NCBI RefSeq assembly: GCF_001273835.1
Contig: NZ_JHEI01000135.1
Coordinates: forward strand, 248,001 to 312,000
DNA length: 64,000 bases
Direction of reading: 5' to 3'
Source of the DNA: Leucobacter celer subsp. astrifaciens
GTDB taxonomy: Bacteria > Actinomycetota > Actinomycetes > Actinomycetales > Microbacteriaceae
Under the pieces are notes generated by a model. That model saw only the letters and a program-made list of their open reading frames with translations, did not search any database and had not been told where the DNA came from. Of this stretch, positions 36,183-44,645 are shown in pieces. The position numbers and the translations under genes were made by a program. Each line of letters begins with the position of its first letter. Positions within the stretch are counted from its first letter, which is position 1.

Positions 36183-37376
36183 TCACCGTCCGGACGCCAG
36201 GAGCTGCCGGGTGGTGAGTTCGCCGTCTCCGCCGCGCGCCGTGCGCTCCTCGTCCGGCACGACGACCGCGTGCTCCGCCTGCCACCGCACGCGCACCCGG
36301 TCGCCCTGGCGCACCGACAGCGCCGCCTCGGACCGGGGCGTCCGCACCTCGAGCTCCACTCCGTCGCCGGTCTTCACGAAGGAGATGAGCGCGGAACCGA
36401 CGTAGATCACATCGGTCACAACGCCCGCGATGCTGTGCGCGACGTCGGACGCTGCTCCGCGCCCCGGATCGACGTCCCGGACAAGCGTCAGATCCTCGGG
36501 CCGCAGCACGAGCACACCACGACCGTCACGCAGCTCGGAACGGCTCGGAAGCCGGCCGTGCCAGCCGACGCCGTGGCAGCTGCCATCGGGTTCGGCGATG
36601 CACGGCAGCAGTACGGACTCGCCGATGAAGTCGGCCACGAAGCGCGTCCTCGGCGTCTCGTAGAGCTCGCGGCTCGTCCCGAGCTGCTCGATTCCACCGT
36701 TGTTGTAGACCGCGATCAGGTCGCTCATCACGAGCGCTTCCTCCTGGTCGTGCGTCACATACACCACGGTCGAGCCGAGGTTGCGGCTGATCCGCATGAT
36801 CTCGATCTGCATCTGCGTGCGCAGGCGCTTGTCGAGCGCGCCGAGCGGCTCGTCCATGAGCAGCAGCAGCGGTTCGAAGACGACGGCCCGAGCGAGTGCG
36901 ACTCGCTGCTGCTGTCCGCCGGAGAGCTCGCGGGTCTTGTAGGTCGCGCGATTGCCCAGCTCGACCATCTCGAGCGCCTCCCGCGCTTTCGCCAGCGCCT
37001 CGCGACGCCGCATCCCCTGCATCTCGAGCGGGAAGGCGACGTTCTGCTCCACGGTCAGGTGCGGGAACAGCGCGTAGTTCTGGAAGACGACGCCGATACC
37101 GCGCCGGTGAGGCGGGATCGCGGAGATGTCGCGACCCGCGACCGTGATGGTGCCGCGGTCCTGCATCGTGAATCCGGCGATCATGCTGAGCGTGGTGGTC
37201 TTGCCCGACCCGGACGGGCCGAGCATCGTGAGGAACGTGCCCGGCTCGAGTGCGAACGACACGTCGTCCACCGCCGTCTGCGATCCGTAGTGCTTCGATA
37301 CGCCGCTCACCTCGAGCGCGTAGGCGGACCCGGCGGGTCCCTGCGCGCCCGAACGGGCGTTCGTGTTGTGCGACAT
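36183..37376 (-). CDS. Polyamine/opine-type ABC transporter ATPase (PotA-like)
   Basis: 397 aa from ATG 37376. Walker A GPSGSGKTTTL, Q-loop VFQNYALFPHL, signature LSGGQQQRVALARA, Walker B LLLMDEPLGALD and H-loop VYVTHDQEEAL are intact. The C-terminal TOBE/regulatory region (about 285-380) has VLVLRPEDLTLV. This is the form of PotA and related ATPases for spermidine/putrescine, iron or opine import. Its start overlaps the upstream permease stop (TGATG). Confidence 0.93.
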   Translation of the reverse strand: MSHNTNARSGAQGPAGSAYALEVSGVSKHYGSQTAVDDVSFALEPGTFLTMLGPSGSGKTTTLSMIAGFTMQDRGTITVAGRDISAIPPHRRGIGVVFQNYALFPHLTVEQNVAFPLEMQGMRRREALAKAREALEMVELGNRATYKTRELSGGQQQRVALARAVVFEPLLLLMDEPLGALDKRLRTQMQIEIMRISRNLGSTVVYVTHDQEEALVMSDLIAVYNNGGIEQLGTSRELYETPRTRFVADFIGESVLLPCIAEPDGSCHGVGWHGRLPSRSELRDGRGVLVLRPEDLTLVRDVDPGRGAASDVAHSIAGVVTDVIYVGSALISFVKTGDGVELEVRTPRSEAALSVRQGDRVRVRWQAEHAVVVPDEERTARGGDGELTTRQLLASGR

Positions 37377-38161
37377 CAGTCGTTTCCCTTCTGGAGTCGA
37401 CGCATCGAGACGAGCGCGACGATGGAGAGGACGGTGAGGAATACGCCGACCGCTGCGAGAGTGGGCGTGAGCTGCGTGCGGATCTGCGTCCACATGAAGA
37501 CCGGCAGCGTCCGGCTCTGCGCGTCGGTCAGGAAGATCGAGACCACGACCTCGTCCCAGCTCATGACGAACGCGAACAGCGCGCCCGCGAACATGCCGGG
37601 GGCGATGAGCGGCACCGTGACCCGGCGGAACCGCGTCCAGGGCCCGGCCCCGAGGCTCGCCGCCGCCCGGTCGTAGACCGGGTCCAGCTGCGACAGCGTC
37701 GCGGTGACCGTGACGACGACGAACGGCAGAGCGAGCACGCTGTGCGCCAGGATCAGACCGATCACCGAGCCGTCGAGGTACCACTTCAGGTAGAGCACGT
37801 AGGTGCCGATGCCGATGATGACCGGAGGAATGATCATCGGGCTCACGATGACCGCCGTGATCGGGAGGCGCCATCTCGCCGCCACCCGTTGCAGCCCGAG
37901 CGCCGCGGCGGTGCCGATCGACGTGGCGAGCACCACGGTGCCGAGCGCGACCTGCAGGCTGGTGAACGCGGTCCTCCCCCAGTTCCGATCCGAGATGATC
38001 TGTTCGAACCAGGCGAGCGTCCAGCCGTCGCCGAAGACCCCGAGCACCGAGGACGCGTTCAGCGACATCGGGATGACGATGAGCGTCGGCAGCATCAGAT
38101 AGACACCGACCAGTGCGGCGAACGCGCCGAGGAAGAGCCAGCGGAGCGGGATGCGTCTCAT
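37376..38161 (-). CDS. ABC transporter permease (PotC-like)
   Basis: 261 aa, ATG start, six predicted membrane helices. The cytosolic ATPase-contact loop (EAA motif) is YDRAAASLGAGPWTRFRRVTVPLI. It pairs with the preceding PotB-like permease to form the channel. Translationally coupled on both sides by short overlaps. Confidence 0.92.
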   Translation of the reverse strand: MRRIPLRWLFLGAFAALVGVYLMLPTLIVIPMSLNASSVLGVFGDGWTLAWFEQIISDRNWGRTAFTSLQVALGTVVLATSIGTAAALGLQRVAARWRLPITAVIVSPMIIPPVIIGIGTYVLYLKWYLDGSVIGLILAHSVLALPFVVVTVTATLSQLDPVYDRAAASLGAGPWTRFRRVTVPLIAPGMFAGALFAFVMSWDEVVVSIFLTDAQSRTLPVFMWTQIRTQLTPTLAAVGVFLTVLSIVALVSMRRLQKGND

Positions 38162-39009
38162 CGTACGATCCTCCTGTCGGAACCGATACGTCGCAGGGCG
38201 AGCAGCAGAGCGAGCGAGACGAGTGTGCCCACGAGCAGGACCAGTCCGAGGGCGCTCGCCATCACGGGCCCGTAGCGGGTGACCTCCTGCACGATGGTTT
38301 CGCCGATCATCGCGTCGCGCGCGTCGCCCAGCAGGGCCGGGGTGATGTAGAACCCGAGCGAGAGCACCAGCACGAGCACGCTGCCCGAGAGCACTCCAGG
38401 CAGGCTGAGCGGCAGGAACACACGGAAGAACCGGCGGAACGGGCCCGCGCCCAGGCTCCCCGCGGCACGCAGCACGGACGGGTCGATCTGGCCCATCGTG
38501 GTGACGAGGGGCAGCACCATGTACGGCAGCAGCACGTGAACCATGCCGATGAGCACCCCCAGCGGGGTGCGGATCAGCTGCAGCGGTTCGTCGATGATCC
38601 CGAGCGCGCGGAGCGCTCCGTTCAGGATCCCTGAGTCCTGCAGCAGCCCGACCCAGGCGAAGCTACGCACGAGCAGACTCGTCCAGAACGGCAGCAGCAC
38701 GATGCCCAGCATGAGGAGCCTCATACGGGACCCGACTCGGGTGAGCACGTACGCGTAGGGATACGCGAGCAGCAGGCAGAACAGCGTGGTGAGCACGGCG
38801 GTGCGCAGCGTGTTGCCCAGCACCAGCCCGTAGATCGGCGAGGTGAAGATCTCGCGGTACGTGCCGAGACCGTCACGCAGACTCGTCTGGACCATCAGCC
38901 CCAGGGGAACGACGAAGAAGAGCGCGAGCAGGAGCGCGGCGGGGAGCAGCAGTATCCAGCCCGCCCACCGCGCTTCCGCGGACCGCCGCACCGTCAGCTG
39001 AGCAACCAT
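38158..39009 (-). CDS. ABC transporter permease (PotB-like)
   Basis: 283 aa, ATG start, six predicted helices with a first one at about 17-38. The EAA loop is LRAAGSLGAGPFRRFFRVFLPLSL. Its start lies 16 bases inside the binding-protein gene, so translation is coupled to it. Confidence 0.92.
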   Translation of the reverse strand: MVAQLTVRRSAEARWAGWILLLPAALLLALFFVVPLGLMVQTSLRDGLGTYREIFTSPIYGLVLGNTLRTAVLTTLFCLLLAYPYAYVLTRVGSRMRLLMLGIVLLPFWTSLLVRSFAWVGLLQDSGILNGALRALGIIDEPLQLIRTPLGVLIGMVHVLLPYMVLPLVTTMGQIDPSVLRAAGSLGAGPFRRFFRVFLPLSLPGVLSGSVLVLVLSLGFYITPALLGDARDAMIGETIVQEVTRYGPVMASALGLVLLVGTLVSLALLLALRRIGSDRRIVR

Positions 39010-40040
39010 TCCTGGAATTTCCGATCAGTCTGCTGCTGGTGCTCGCCCCACCACTCGTCGTCGATGGCGATCTGCGTGTCGAGGTGGTTGGTCGGACGGT
39101 TCTCGTTCTCTTGCAGTTCCGGGTTCTCGGCCGCGGCGGCATGCACCGGACCGTAGTCCGAGAGCCGGCCGAACTCGAGCTGCGGCTCCTCCTGCAGCAG
39201 GAAGCCGAGCGCCTGCTGCGCGTTCTCCGCGTTCGGCGCTCCCTTCGGAATCACCCAGTAGGCGTCGACCTGCAGCCACGCGTCCCAGCTGATGCCGACC
39301 GGTGCCTCCTTGCCGGCGTCGACCGCACGACCGACCCAGGCGAGGCCCATCGATGCCTCGCCCGACGCCAGCAACTGCTGCGACTGAGCCGAGGTCTCCC
39401 ACCAGACGATGTCGTCCTTGATCGTGTCGAGCTTCGCGAGCGCCCGGTCGACGTCGAGGGGGAAGAGGTCCTCCTGAGCCACGCCGTCGGCGAGGAGCGC
39501 CGCTTCGAGCACACCGCCCGAGACGAGCTTGTTGAACATGCGCTTGCCCGGGAATCGCTCCGTGTCGAACAGGTCCTCCCAGGAGCCGGGCCCGGCGTCG
39601 TACTCATCCGCACGGTAGGCGAGGACCGTCGCCTCGATGTCCGCGGCTACGCGATACTCCTGCGCAGCGCCCGCGATCAGCTGGTCCGCATCGACGACGC
39701 TGTAGTCGATGGGCTCCAGGTACTCGGCGTCGGCGGTCGTGCCGAAGTCGTTCGCGACCAGCACCAGGTCCCAGGTGGGCCGACCGCTCTCGACCATGCT
39801 GCGCAGCTGGGCGTAGTCGGTGGGGCTGTCCTCGACGACCTCGATCCCGCTCTCCTCCGAGAACGGCTGGAAGAATGCGGCGGATTGCGCCTCCTGGTAC
39901 GGCCCGCCGTAGGAGACGACGGTCATGGTGGTGCTGCCACCTCCTCCGCCGTCCTCGCCGCTGCCCGCGCACGACGTGAGAACGAGGGCGCCGGCCGCTA
40001 CGAGGGCGGTCGCCGAGAGTGTTCTGCCGATGGTGTTCAT
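38994..40040 (-). CDS. Extracellular substrate-binding lipoprotein (PotD-like)
   Basis: 348 aa, ATG start. A lipoprotein signal peptide ends in the lipobox LTSC (lipidated C24), followed by a Gly/Ser linker. The mature part has TVVSYGGPYQEAQ and WDLVLVANDFGTTAD, and VGRAVDAGKEAPVGIS, typical of the PotD/opine-binding group. It delivers ligand to the two permeases downstream. A 44-base gap separates it from the Fe-S/FAD subunit gene. Confidence 0.92.
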   Translation of the reverse strand: MNTIGRTLSATALVAAGALVLTSCAGSGEDGGGGGSTTMTVVSYGGPYQEAQSAAFFQPFSEESGIEVVEDSPTDYAQLRSMVESGRPTWDLVLVANDFGTTADAEYLEPIDYSVVDADQLIAGAAQEYRVAADIEATVLAYRADEYDAGPGSWEDLFDTERFPGKRMFNKLVSGGVLEAALLADGVAQEDLFPLDVDRALAKLDTIKDDIVWWETSAQSQQLLASGEASMGLAWVGRAVDAGKEAPVGISWDAWLQVDAYWVIPKGAPNAENAQQALGFLLQEEPQLEFGRLSDYGPVHAAAAENPELQENENRPTNHLDTQIAIDDEWWGEHQQQTDRKFQEWLLS

Positions 40041-40084
40041 GGGTGTTCTCCTTCTTCACTCCGCTGTGGTGGAGATCGTTGTGG

Positions 40085-41488
40085 TTACTCGGAAGTTCGT
40101 GGGGATGGGCCGTGGCTCGTCGATCCGCGGACGCTGCGCAACGCCACCGCAGCGAGGCGAGCGCCCGCGGCCGCGGCCTCGTCGAGCGAGTAGGATGCGT
40201 CACCGCTCGCCGATCCGACGATGGAGACGCGTTCGCCGCCGGGCCGCGCTCCGGCGACGGCCGCGGCATCCGTGAGCACCTCCTCGTGCGAGCCGGCTTC
40301 TCCGTATGCCGCGTGGAGGGCCAGTTCCTCGGCGGCGCGGCGCGGACCCACCATGCAGACGAGGTCCGCTCGGATGCGACGCCGCCGCGATACCGTACCG
40401 GCTCCGTGAGTTCCGTCGGCTCCGTCTGCTCCGTCGGCCCCAGCCGCGACGCTCACCCCCGAGGCGCGCGACCAGCCCGTCACCCGGCGAACGTCCGCGA
40501 CCGGTACCGTCGCGACGACCTCGACTCCGTGACGACGGAGCTCCTCGGCGACGGCGGAGGAGCGAGGATCGCCGTCCACGACGACCGCCCGTCTGCCGGG
40601 CCGGACGCCCTCGATCGCAGCAAGACGCAGCGCGCCGTCCGCGAGCATGACACCGGGGAGGTCGTGCCCCTCGACGAGGAGCGGAGTCTCGTAGCTCCCG
40701 GTCGCGATCACGACCGTGGTCGGTCGCAGATCGTAGCGCAGCGGGCCGTCGGCGTCGACGACGGGCACGAGCCCGTCGATGATCCCGATCGCCGATCCTC
40801 GCAGCATCTCGATGCCCGCGTGGTCGCGGGCCCGGTGCAGCAGTCCCTCCACGAGATCCGATGCCCGCGATTCGGCAGTTCCGACCCGCACGGGCTCCGT
40901 TCGCACCCGGCTGCGGCCGCCGATGAGCTCCTGATCGATGAGCACCACCCGTGCTCCGGCGTCAGCCGCGGCAATCGCGGCGGTCAGCCCGCTCGCACCG
41001 CCCCCGATCACGAGCACGTCCGCTTCGCGATCGACGATGCGAGTGGCCGACGCCCGTTCGATCGCCTCCGCGCTCGGGGCGCGACCGGCACCCGCGAGCA
41101 CGCCGAGCAGGGAGCCCGCGAGTTTCGACAGCCGCGGCTGTCGCGCGAACAACGAGAACTGGAAGCCTGCTCTCAGATACGGACGCATCAGGTCGGCCGC
41201 ACGCAGCAGGTCGAAGCCGCTGTTCGGAAGACCGACCTCGCGCTGTACGACCTCACCGCCGCGCGCCGGGGTCGTGCAGGAGACCGTTGCGGGCATGCCG
41301 TCGATCTTGAGCGGGCAGTCGCCGCAGGCTCCGAACCCGCAGGTGTACCCGCGCGGTCGGTGGTATTTGATCCCGCGGGATATCGTTCGAACGCCGGTCG
41401 CGTGCAGCGCACCGGCGATCGACTGACCTGGGCGCGCCTCGACGCGGCGACCCTCGAATGTGAAGCTCAGCTCCGGATCGGTGCTCAT
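40085..41488 (-). CDS. 2Fe-2S/FAD dehydrogenase subunit (HcnA-HcnB / sarcosine oxidase alpha N-terminal type)
   Basis: 467 aa from ATG 41488. An N-terminal plant-ferredoxin-like 2Fe-2S domain (about 8-78) has ligands C50, C55, C58 and C71 (GYTCGFGACGDCPLKIDG). Then comes a pyridine-nucleotide-disulfide-type FAD domain with VIGGGASGLTAA (161-172) and VIATGSYETPLL. The fused order resembles the start of sarcosine oxidase alpha, while separate forms are HcnA plus HcnB of HCN synthase or OoxA of opine oxidase. An unusual Gly/Ala/Asp run (GADGADGADGTHGAGT) interrupts the second Rossmann part. Overlaps the previous gene by 4 bases. Confidence 0.85.
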   Translation of the reverse strand: MSTDPELSFTFEGRRVEARPGQSIAGALHATGVRTISRGIKYHRPRGYTCGFGACGDCPLKIDGMPATVSCTTPARGGEVVQREVGLPNSGFDLLRAADLMRPYLRAGFQFSLFARQPRLSKLAGSLLGVLAGAGRAPSAEAIERASATRIVDREADVLVIGGGASGLTAAIAAADAGARVVLIDQELIGGRSRVRTEPVRVGTAESRASDLVEGLLHRARDHAGIEMLRGSAIGIIDGLVPVVDADGPLRYDLRPTTVVIATGSYETPLLVEGHDLPGVMLADGALRLAAIEGVRPGRRAVVVDGDPRSSAVAEELRRHGVEVVATVPVADVRRVTGWSRASGVSVAAGADGADGADGTHGAGTVSRRRRIRADLVCMVGPRRAAEELALHAAYGEAGSHEEVLTDAAAVAGARPGGERVSIVGSASGDASYSLDEAAAAGARLAAVALRSVRGSTSHGPSPRTSE

Positions 41489-42687
41489 CGTGCCTCGTCC
41501 TCCAGATCCGCATCGACGACGAGCGATCCTTCTCGGATCCACTCACCCGTTCGCGTGCGTTCGATGCTGAAGGGCGCCATGCGCGGGTCGGTCTCCCCCG
41601 AGATGATGTGCTCCGCGAGCAGTTCAGCCGCACCCGGCGCCCCCATGAACCCGTAGACCCAGCCCACGCTGAGCAGGAAACCCGGGATGCCCGGCACCGG
41701 GCCGAGCACTGGCGCGAGATCCGGGGTCTGACTCACCGTTCCTGCCCAGTGCCGCAGCAGTCGAACACCGGCGAGCATCGGGAAGAGGCGCACGAACTTC
41801 GTCGCGATGTCCTGCAGCATCGCCCAGGTGCCGTTGAGGCTGGTGCTCTCGTCGACGCGCGCCAGTTCCGTCCCGCCGACGAACTCGCCGCGACCGGTCT
41901 GGTGGCAGTAGCCCAGAAGGTCCAGGGCGGCCACGCCGGGTTTCAGAAAGGGTCGCACCGGCTGGGTCACGATCATCTCCAGCCGCGCAGCGACGAGCGG
42001 CATTTCGAGCCCCGCCATGGCGTTGATCTCGAGCGCTTGCCCGCCTGCGGCGTTCACGACGAGGCGCGAACGCACCTCCCGGCCGCTCGCTGTGCGGATT
42101 CCGACCACCGCGTCATCCCGCCGCAGCAGACCGACCACGGTTTCGCCCGCCACGATCTGCGCGCCGAGTCTGGCCGCGTTCTCGAGGTATCCCGCGACCA
42201 CCGAGTCATGATGCGCGAAACCGGCCTGCTCCTGGAGCACCGCTCCGCGGACGAGCTCGGGATTCGCGGCGGGCAGCACTCGTCGCGCGTCCCGTTCGTC
42301 GAGCAGCTCGGTGCGGATCCCGAGGCCCGCTTGAAAGCCGTGGTCCACGCGGCACTGCTCCCACTGCGCCTCGGTAGAGGCCACGACCGCGTAGCCGGTG
42401 CGGTTGAACAGCACGTTCATGTCGAGCTCCTGCGAGAGGCCGAGCCACTTCTGCCTCGAGAGTTCGAAGAGCTCGCACCACTCGCGCGAGGCGAAAGCCG
42501 ATCGGATCAGTTCTCCGTTGCGTCCGCTCGCGCCGCCGCCGGGCCAGGAACGATCGATCACGAGCACGTCGGTGTGACCGCGGCGCGCGAGCTCGTAGGC
42601 GATCGCGACACCCTGCACACCGGCGCCGACGATGACCGTGTCGTAGCCGGCCCGCAGCGACTCCGTGGAGACTCCAGGAAGCGGCAT
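41485..42687 (-). CDS. FAD-dependent oxidoreductase subunit (HcnC / sarcosine oxidase beta / opine oxidase B type)
   Basis: 400 aa, ATG start. A DAO-fold flavoprotein with FAD motif VIVGAGVQGVAIAYEL (about 18-33) and GGGASGRNGELIRSAF. The C-terminus has HWAGTVSQTPDLAPVLG and GFLLSVGWVYGFMGAPGA, the second FAD contact. In HcnABC, octopine/nopaline oxidases and D-hydroxyproline dehydrogenase this subunit oxidises the substrate C-N bond and passes electrons to the Fe-S/FAD partner. Coupled to both neighbours by short overlaps. Confidence 0.87.
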   Translation of the reverse strand: MPLPGVSTESLRAGYDTVIVGAGVQGVAIAYELARRGHTDVLVIDRSWPGGGASGRNGELIRSAFASREWCELFELSRQKWLGLSQELDMNVLFNRTGYAVVASTEAQWEQCRVDHGFQAGLGIRTELLDERDARRVLPAANPELVRGAVLQEQAGFAHHDSVVAGYLENAARLGAQIVAGETVVGLLRRDDAVVGIRTASGREVRSRLVVNAAGGQALEINAMAGLEMPLVAARLEMIVTQPVRPFLKPGVAALDLLGYCHQTGRGEFVGGTELARVDESTSLNGTWAMLQDIATKFVRLFPMLAGVRLLRHWAGTVSQTPDLAPVLGPVPGIPGFLLSVGWVYGFMGAPGAAELLAEHIISGETDPRMAPFSIERTRTGEWIREGSLVVDADLEDEAR

Positions 42688-43031
42688 CAGTTGTCCCCCG
42701 CCCGCTGTTCGACGCCGGGCTGCTCCGACGGCCCGCCGAGCTGGGCGACCTCCTCGTCCCCGAGCACGAGCGCGCCGAGGGCGACGGGCACCACGGGGAC
42801 CCGTGCGGCGGGGCGCCGCTGCGCACCGACCCGCTCGACACCGCGCTCGGCCAAGAGCCGCTGCACCAGCGGTGAGCAGAATTTCCCCTGGCAGGCCCCC
42901 ATGTAGACGGCAGTCGCGCGCTTGACCGTCTCGGGATCCGTGTGTCCATGAGCGATCGCGTCTTCGATATCTCCGACCGTGACGTCATGGCAGGGGCATA
43001 TCACCGCCCTGCGCGCCTCGTTGCGTGTCAT
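42687..43031 (-). CDS. BFD-like 2Fe-2S subunit
   Basis: 114 aa from ATG 43031; a GTG three codons upstream is an alternative. The cysteine pattern C12-x-C14 (ICPCHDVT) and C47-x4-C52 (GACQGKFC) is that of bacterioferritin-associated ferredoxin domains. In HcnB and opine oxidase A this domain forms the C-terminus of the large subunit; here it is a separate protein with a Val/Arg-rich tail of about 45 residues. First gene of the block, with a good promoter 43-70 bases upstream. Confidence 0.85.
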   Translation of the reverse strand: MTRNEARRAVICPCHDVTVGDIEDAIAHGHTDPETVKRATAVYMGACQGKFCSPLVQRLLAERGVERVGAQRRPAARVPVVPVALGALVLGDEEVAQLGGPSEQPGVEQRAGDN

Positions 43032-43073
43032 GATTCCCACTTCATCGTTGGTACGTCCTTACCGAACAACACC

Positions 43074-43101
43074 ATAATACAAACTTATTGCCGCATTGCA
43101 A
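43074..43101 (-). promoter_or_regulatory. Promoter of the amine-oxidation block
   Basis: Minus strand: TTGCAA (43096-43101), 16-base spacer, TATTAT (43074-43079). This AT-rich patch stands out from its surroundings. The leader would be about 35 bases. The flanking sequence up to the IS30 element (43102-43242) has no gene. Confidence 0.7.
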
Positions 43102-43242
43102 ACGGGATCCCCGAGGGGCCAGCCTGCTTCAGAGCGAACGCGCGTCCCGTTCGGTCAGGCGCGGGGCGCCCTCGCGCCTCCCCGCACGCGGAGCGACGGA
43201 ACGGCGCCACCCGCAACCGCCCCCTCCCCCAAGAACCTCCTT

Positions 43243-43268
43243 CGCGCGCCAGTAGTTGTCACCAAACC
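43243..43268. repeat. Left half of the palindrome interrupted by IS30
   Basis: CGCGCGCCAGTAGTTGTCACC plus CCAAAC; inverted partner at 44500-44520 (GGCAGCAACTACTGACGCGCG). The same sequence with two changes is found at 18434-18459 on the other strand. Confidence 0.6.
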
Positions 43269-44499
43269 TGCGGCGGGTTCTTGCGGTGGGTGCAACGCCT
43301 GAGGATTGAGGGGTGGTTGCAGTGGTGAAGTATTCGAATGAGATGAAGCCCGATGAGGTGAACCTGGTGTGGGATCTTCGCGCGAAGGGTTTGGTGGCGG
43401 AAGAGATCGCCCTGGTGGTGGGGTGGGGTGCGTCGACGGTCCGGCTCCACTTTCGAGAACACGGGGGTGTGCGTCCGCGGGTGTCTGCCCGGGTGAGTTC
43501 GTTGACGTTCGAGGAACGTATCGAGATCCAGGCCGGTCAGCGGGCGAATCTGGGGGTGCGAGCGATCGCGCGCGCGTTGGGCCGTTCTCCGTCGACGATC
43601 TCGCGGGAGTTGCGGCGGAACATGAACGACTGGGGGACATATCGTGCGACGCGGGCACAGGCGTATGCGTACGAGCGGGCAAGGCGTCCGAAAGTGAGTA
43701 AGTTGGCGGTTTCGGGTCCGTTGCGTGAACGAGTGCAGGCAGAGTTGGATCTGAAGCGTTCACCAGAACAGATCGCCGGCCGGTTACGGCGAGAGTTCCC
43801 CGACCGGCCGGAGATGCATGTGTCCCCCGAAACGATCTACCAGGCGATCTACTTGCTCCCCAGGGGCGGACTGAAGCGTGAGATCGAGCAATGTTTGCGG
43901 ACCGGGCGGACCCTGCGTCATCCCCGACGTCAGTCTGGGATGAGACGGGGCAGGATCCCGAACATGGTGAATATCACTGAGCGTCCCGCGGAAGTTGCCG
44001 ACCGGGCTGTTCCCGGGCATTGGGAAGGCGATCTGATCATCGGGAAAGACGGCAAGAGCGCGATCGGGACGGTCGTGGAGCGTCACTCGAACTATCTGTT
44101 GCTGGTGTGGATGGATCCTGCGAAGAACCGGGTCGAGGCCCTCACCGAGGGATTGATTCGGAAGATGAAAGCCCTCCCCGACGTGCTCCGCAGGACTCTG
44201 ACGTGGGACCAGGGCACAGAGATGTCGGACCACGCGCGGATCGCGATAGACGCGGACATCGACGTGTACTTCTGCGACCCGCGCTCGCCCTGGCAGCGCC
44301 CCACGAACGAGAACACGAACGGGCTGCTCCGCCAGTATTTCCCCAAAGGCGCCGATCTGAGCGTCTACAGCCAAGAAGACCTCGACTATGTTGAGTGGGA
44401 GATGAACAACCGGCCCCGCAAACGACTCAAGTTCGCAAAACCAGCCGAAGTCATCGAAAACATACTGTTGCCCTGACCACTAGAAACCGCCACTGGCGA
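43269..44499 (+). mobile_element. IS30-family insertion sequence
   Basis: About 1.23 kb containing one transposase gene. Imperfect terminal repeats are seen as CTGCGGCGGGTTCTTGCGGT on the left and, read inward from the right, CAGTGGCGGTTTCTAGTGGT (about 14 of 19 aligned positions). Exact ends are uncertain by several bases because the flanks are themselves an inverted repeat; no clean 2-3 bp target duplication could be assigned. It sits 218 bases upstream of the BFD-like gene. Confidence 0.8.
43313..44476 (+). CDS. IS30-family transposase
   Basis: 387 aa, GTG start (later GTGs at 43322 and 43325 are possible). N-terminal helix-turn-helix parts at about 10-50 and 65-100 (FEERIEIQAGQR, SPSTISRELRRN). 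The DDE catalytic residues are D240 (HWEGDLIIG), D299 (TWDQGTEMSDH) and E333 (NENTNGLLRQYFPKG), the last spaced 33 residues after the second Asp as in IS30. The gene is intact with no frameshift, so the element may be active. It uses the same high-GC codon style as the host. Confidence 0.96.
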   Translation: MVAVVKYSNEMKPDEVNLVWDLRAKGLVAEEIALVVGWGASTVRLHFREHGGVRPRVSARVSSLTFEERIEIQAGQRANLGVRAIARALGRSPSTISRELRRNMNDWGTYRATRAQAYAYERARRPKVSKLAVSGPLRERVQAELDLKRSPEQIAGRLRREFPDRPEMHVSPETIYQAIYLLPRGGLKREIEQCLRTGRTLRHPRRQSGMRRGRIPNMVNITERPAEVADRAVPGHWEGDLIIGKDGKSAIGTVVERHSNYLLLVWMDPAKNRVEALTEGLIRKMKALPDVLRRTLTWDQGTEMSDHARIAIDADIDVYFCDPRSPWQRPTNENTNGLLRQYFPKGADLSVYSQEDLDYVEWEMNNRPRKRLKFAKPAEVIENILLP

Positions 44500-44606
44500 G
44501 GCAGCAACTACTGACGCGCGAAGAGCGGGGCGGGGCGGATCCGGGCCGACCCGGGGCCGATCGGGACAGGGCAGGGCGGATCGGGGCGGATCGGGGCGTT
44601 CTGGAT
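44500..44606. repeat. Right half of the IS30-interrupted palindrome and adjoining G-rich tract
   Basis: Palindrome half GGCAGCAACTACTGACGCGCG (44500-44520) is followed by about 85 bases of G-rich sequence with repeated GGGCGGATCGG and GGGGCGGATC. The palindrome at 18407-18459 is likewise followed by a G-rich tract. Confidence 0.5.
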
Positions 44607-44610
44607 TTCG

Positions 44611-44639
44611 TAGACACCTGTCCACGAAGCTGCTAGCCT
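44611..44639 (+). promoter_or_regulatory. Promoter/operator of the tetR-adh pair
   Basis: TAGACA (44611-44616), 17-base spacer, TAGCCT (44634-44639). A perfect 10-bp palindrome GACACCTGTC (44613-44622) overlaps the -35 and is a likely TetR operator. Initiation about 7 bases on falls at the ATG at 44646, so the mRNA may be leaderless. Confidence 0.6.
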
Positions 44640-44645
44640 GTGGCC

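Noticed and set aside
43243-44520. CGCGCG as a 6-bp target duplication of IS30
   Set aside because: IS30 elements make 2-3 bp duplications, and CGCGCG is self-complementary and part of the flanking inverted repeat, so it is not evidence of duplication.
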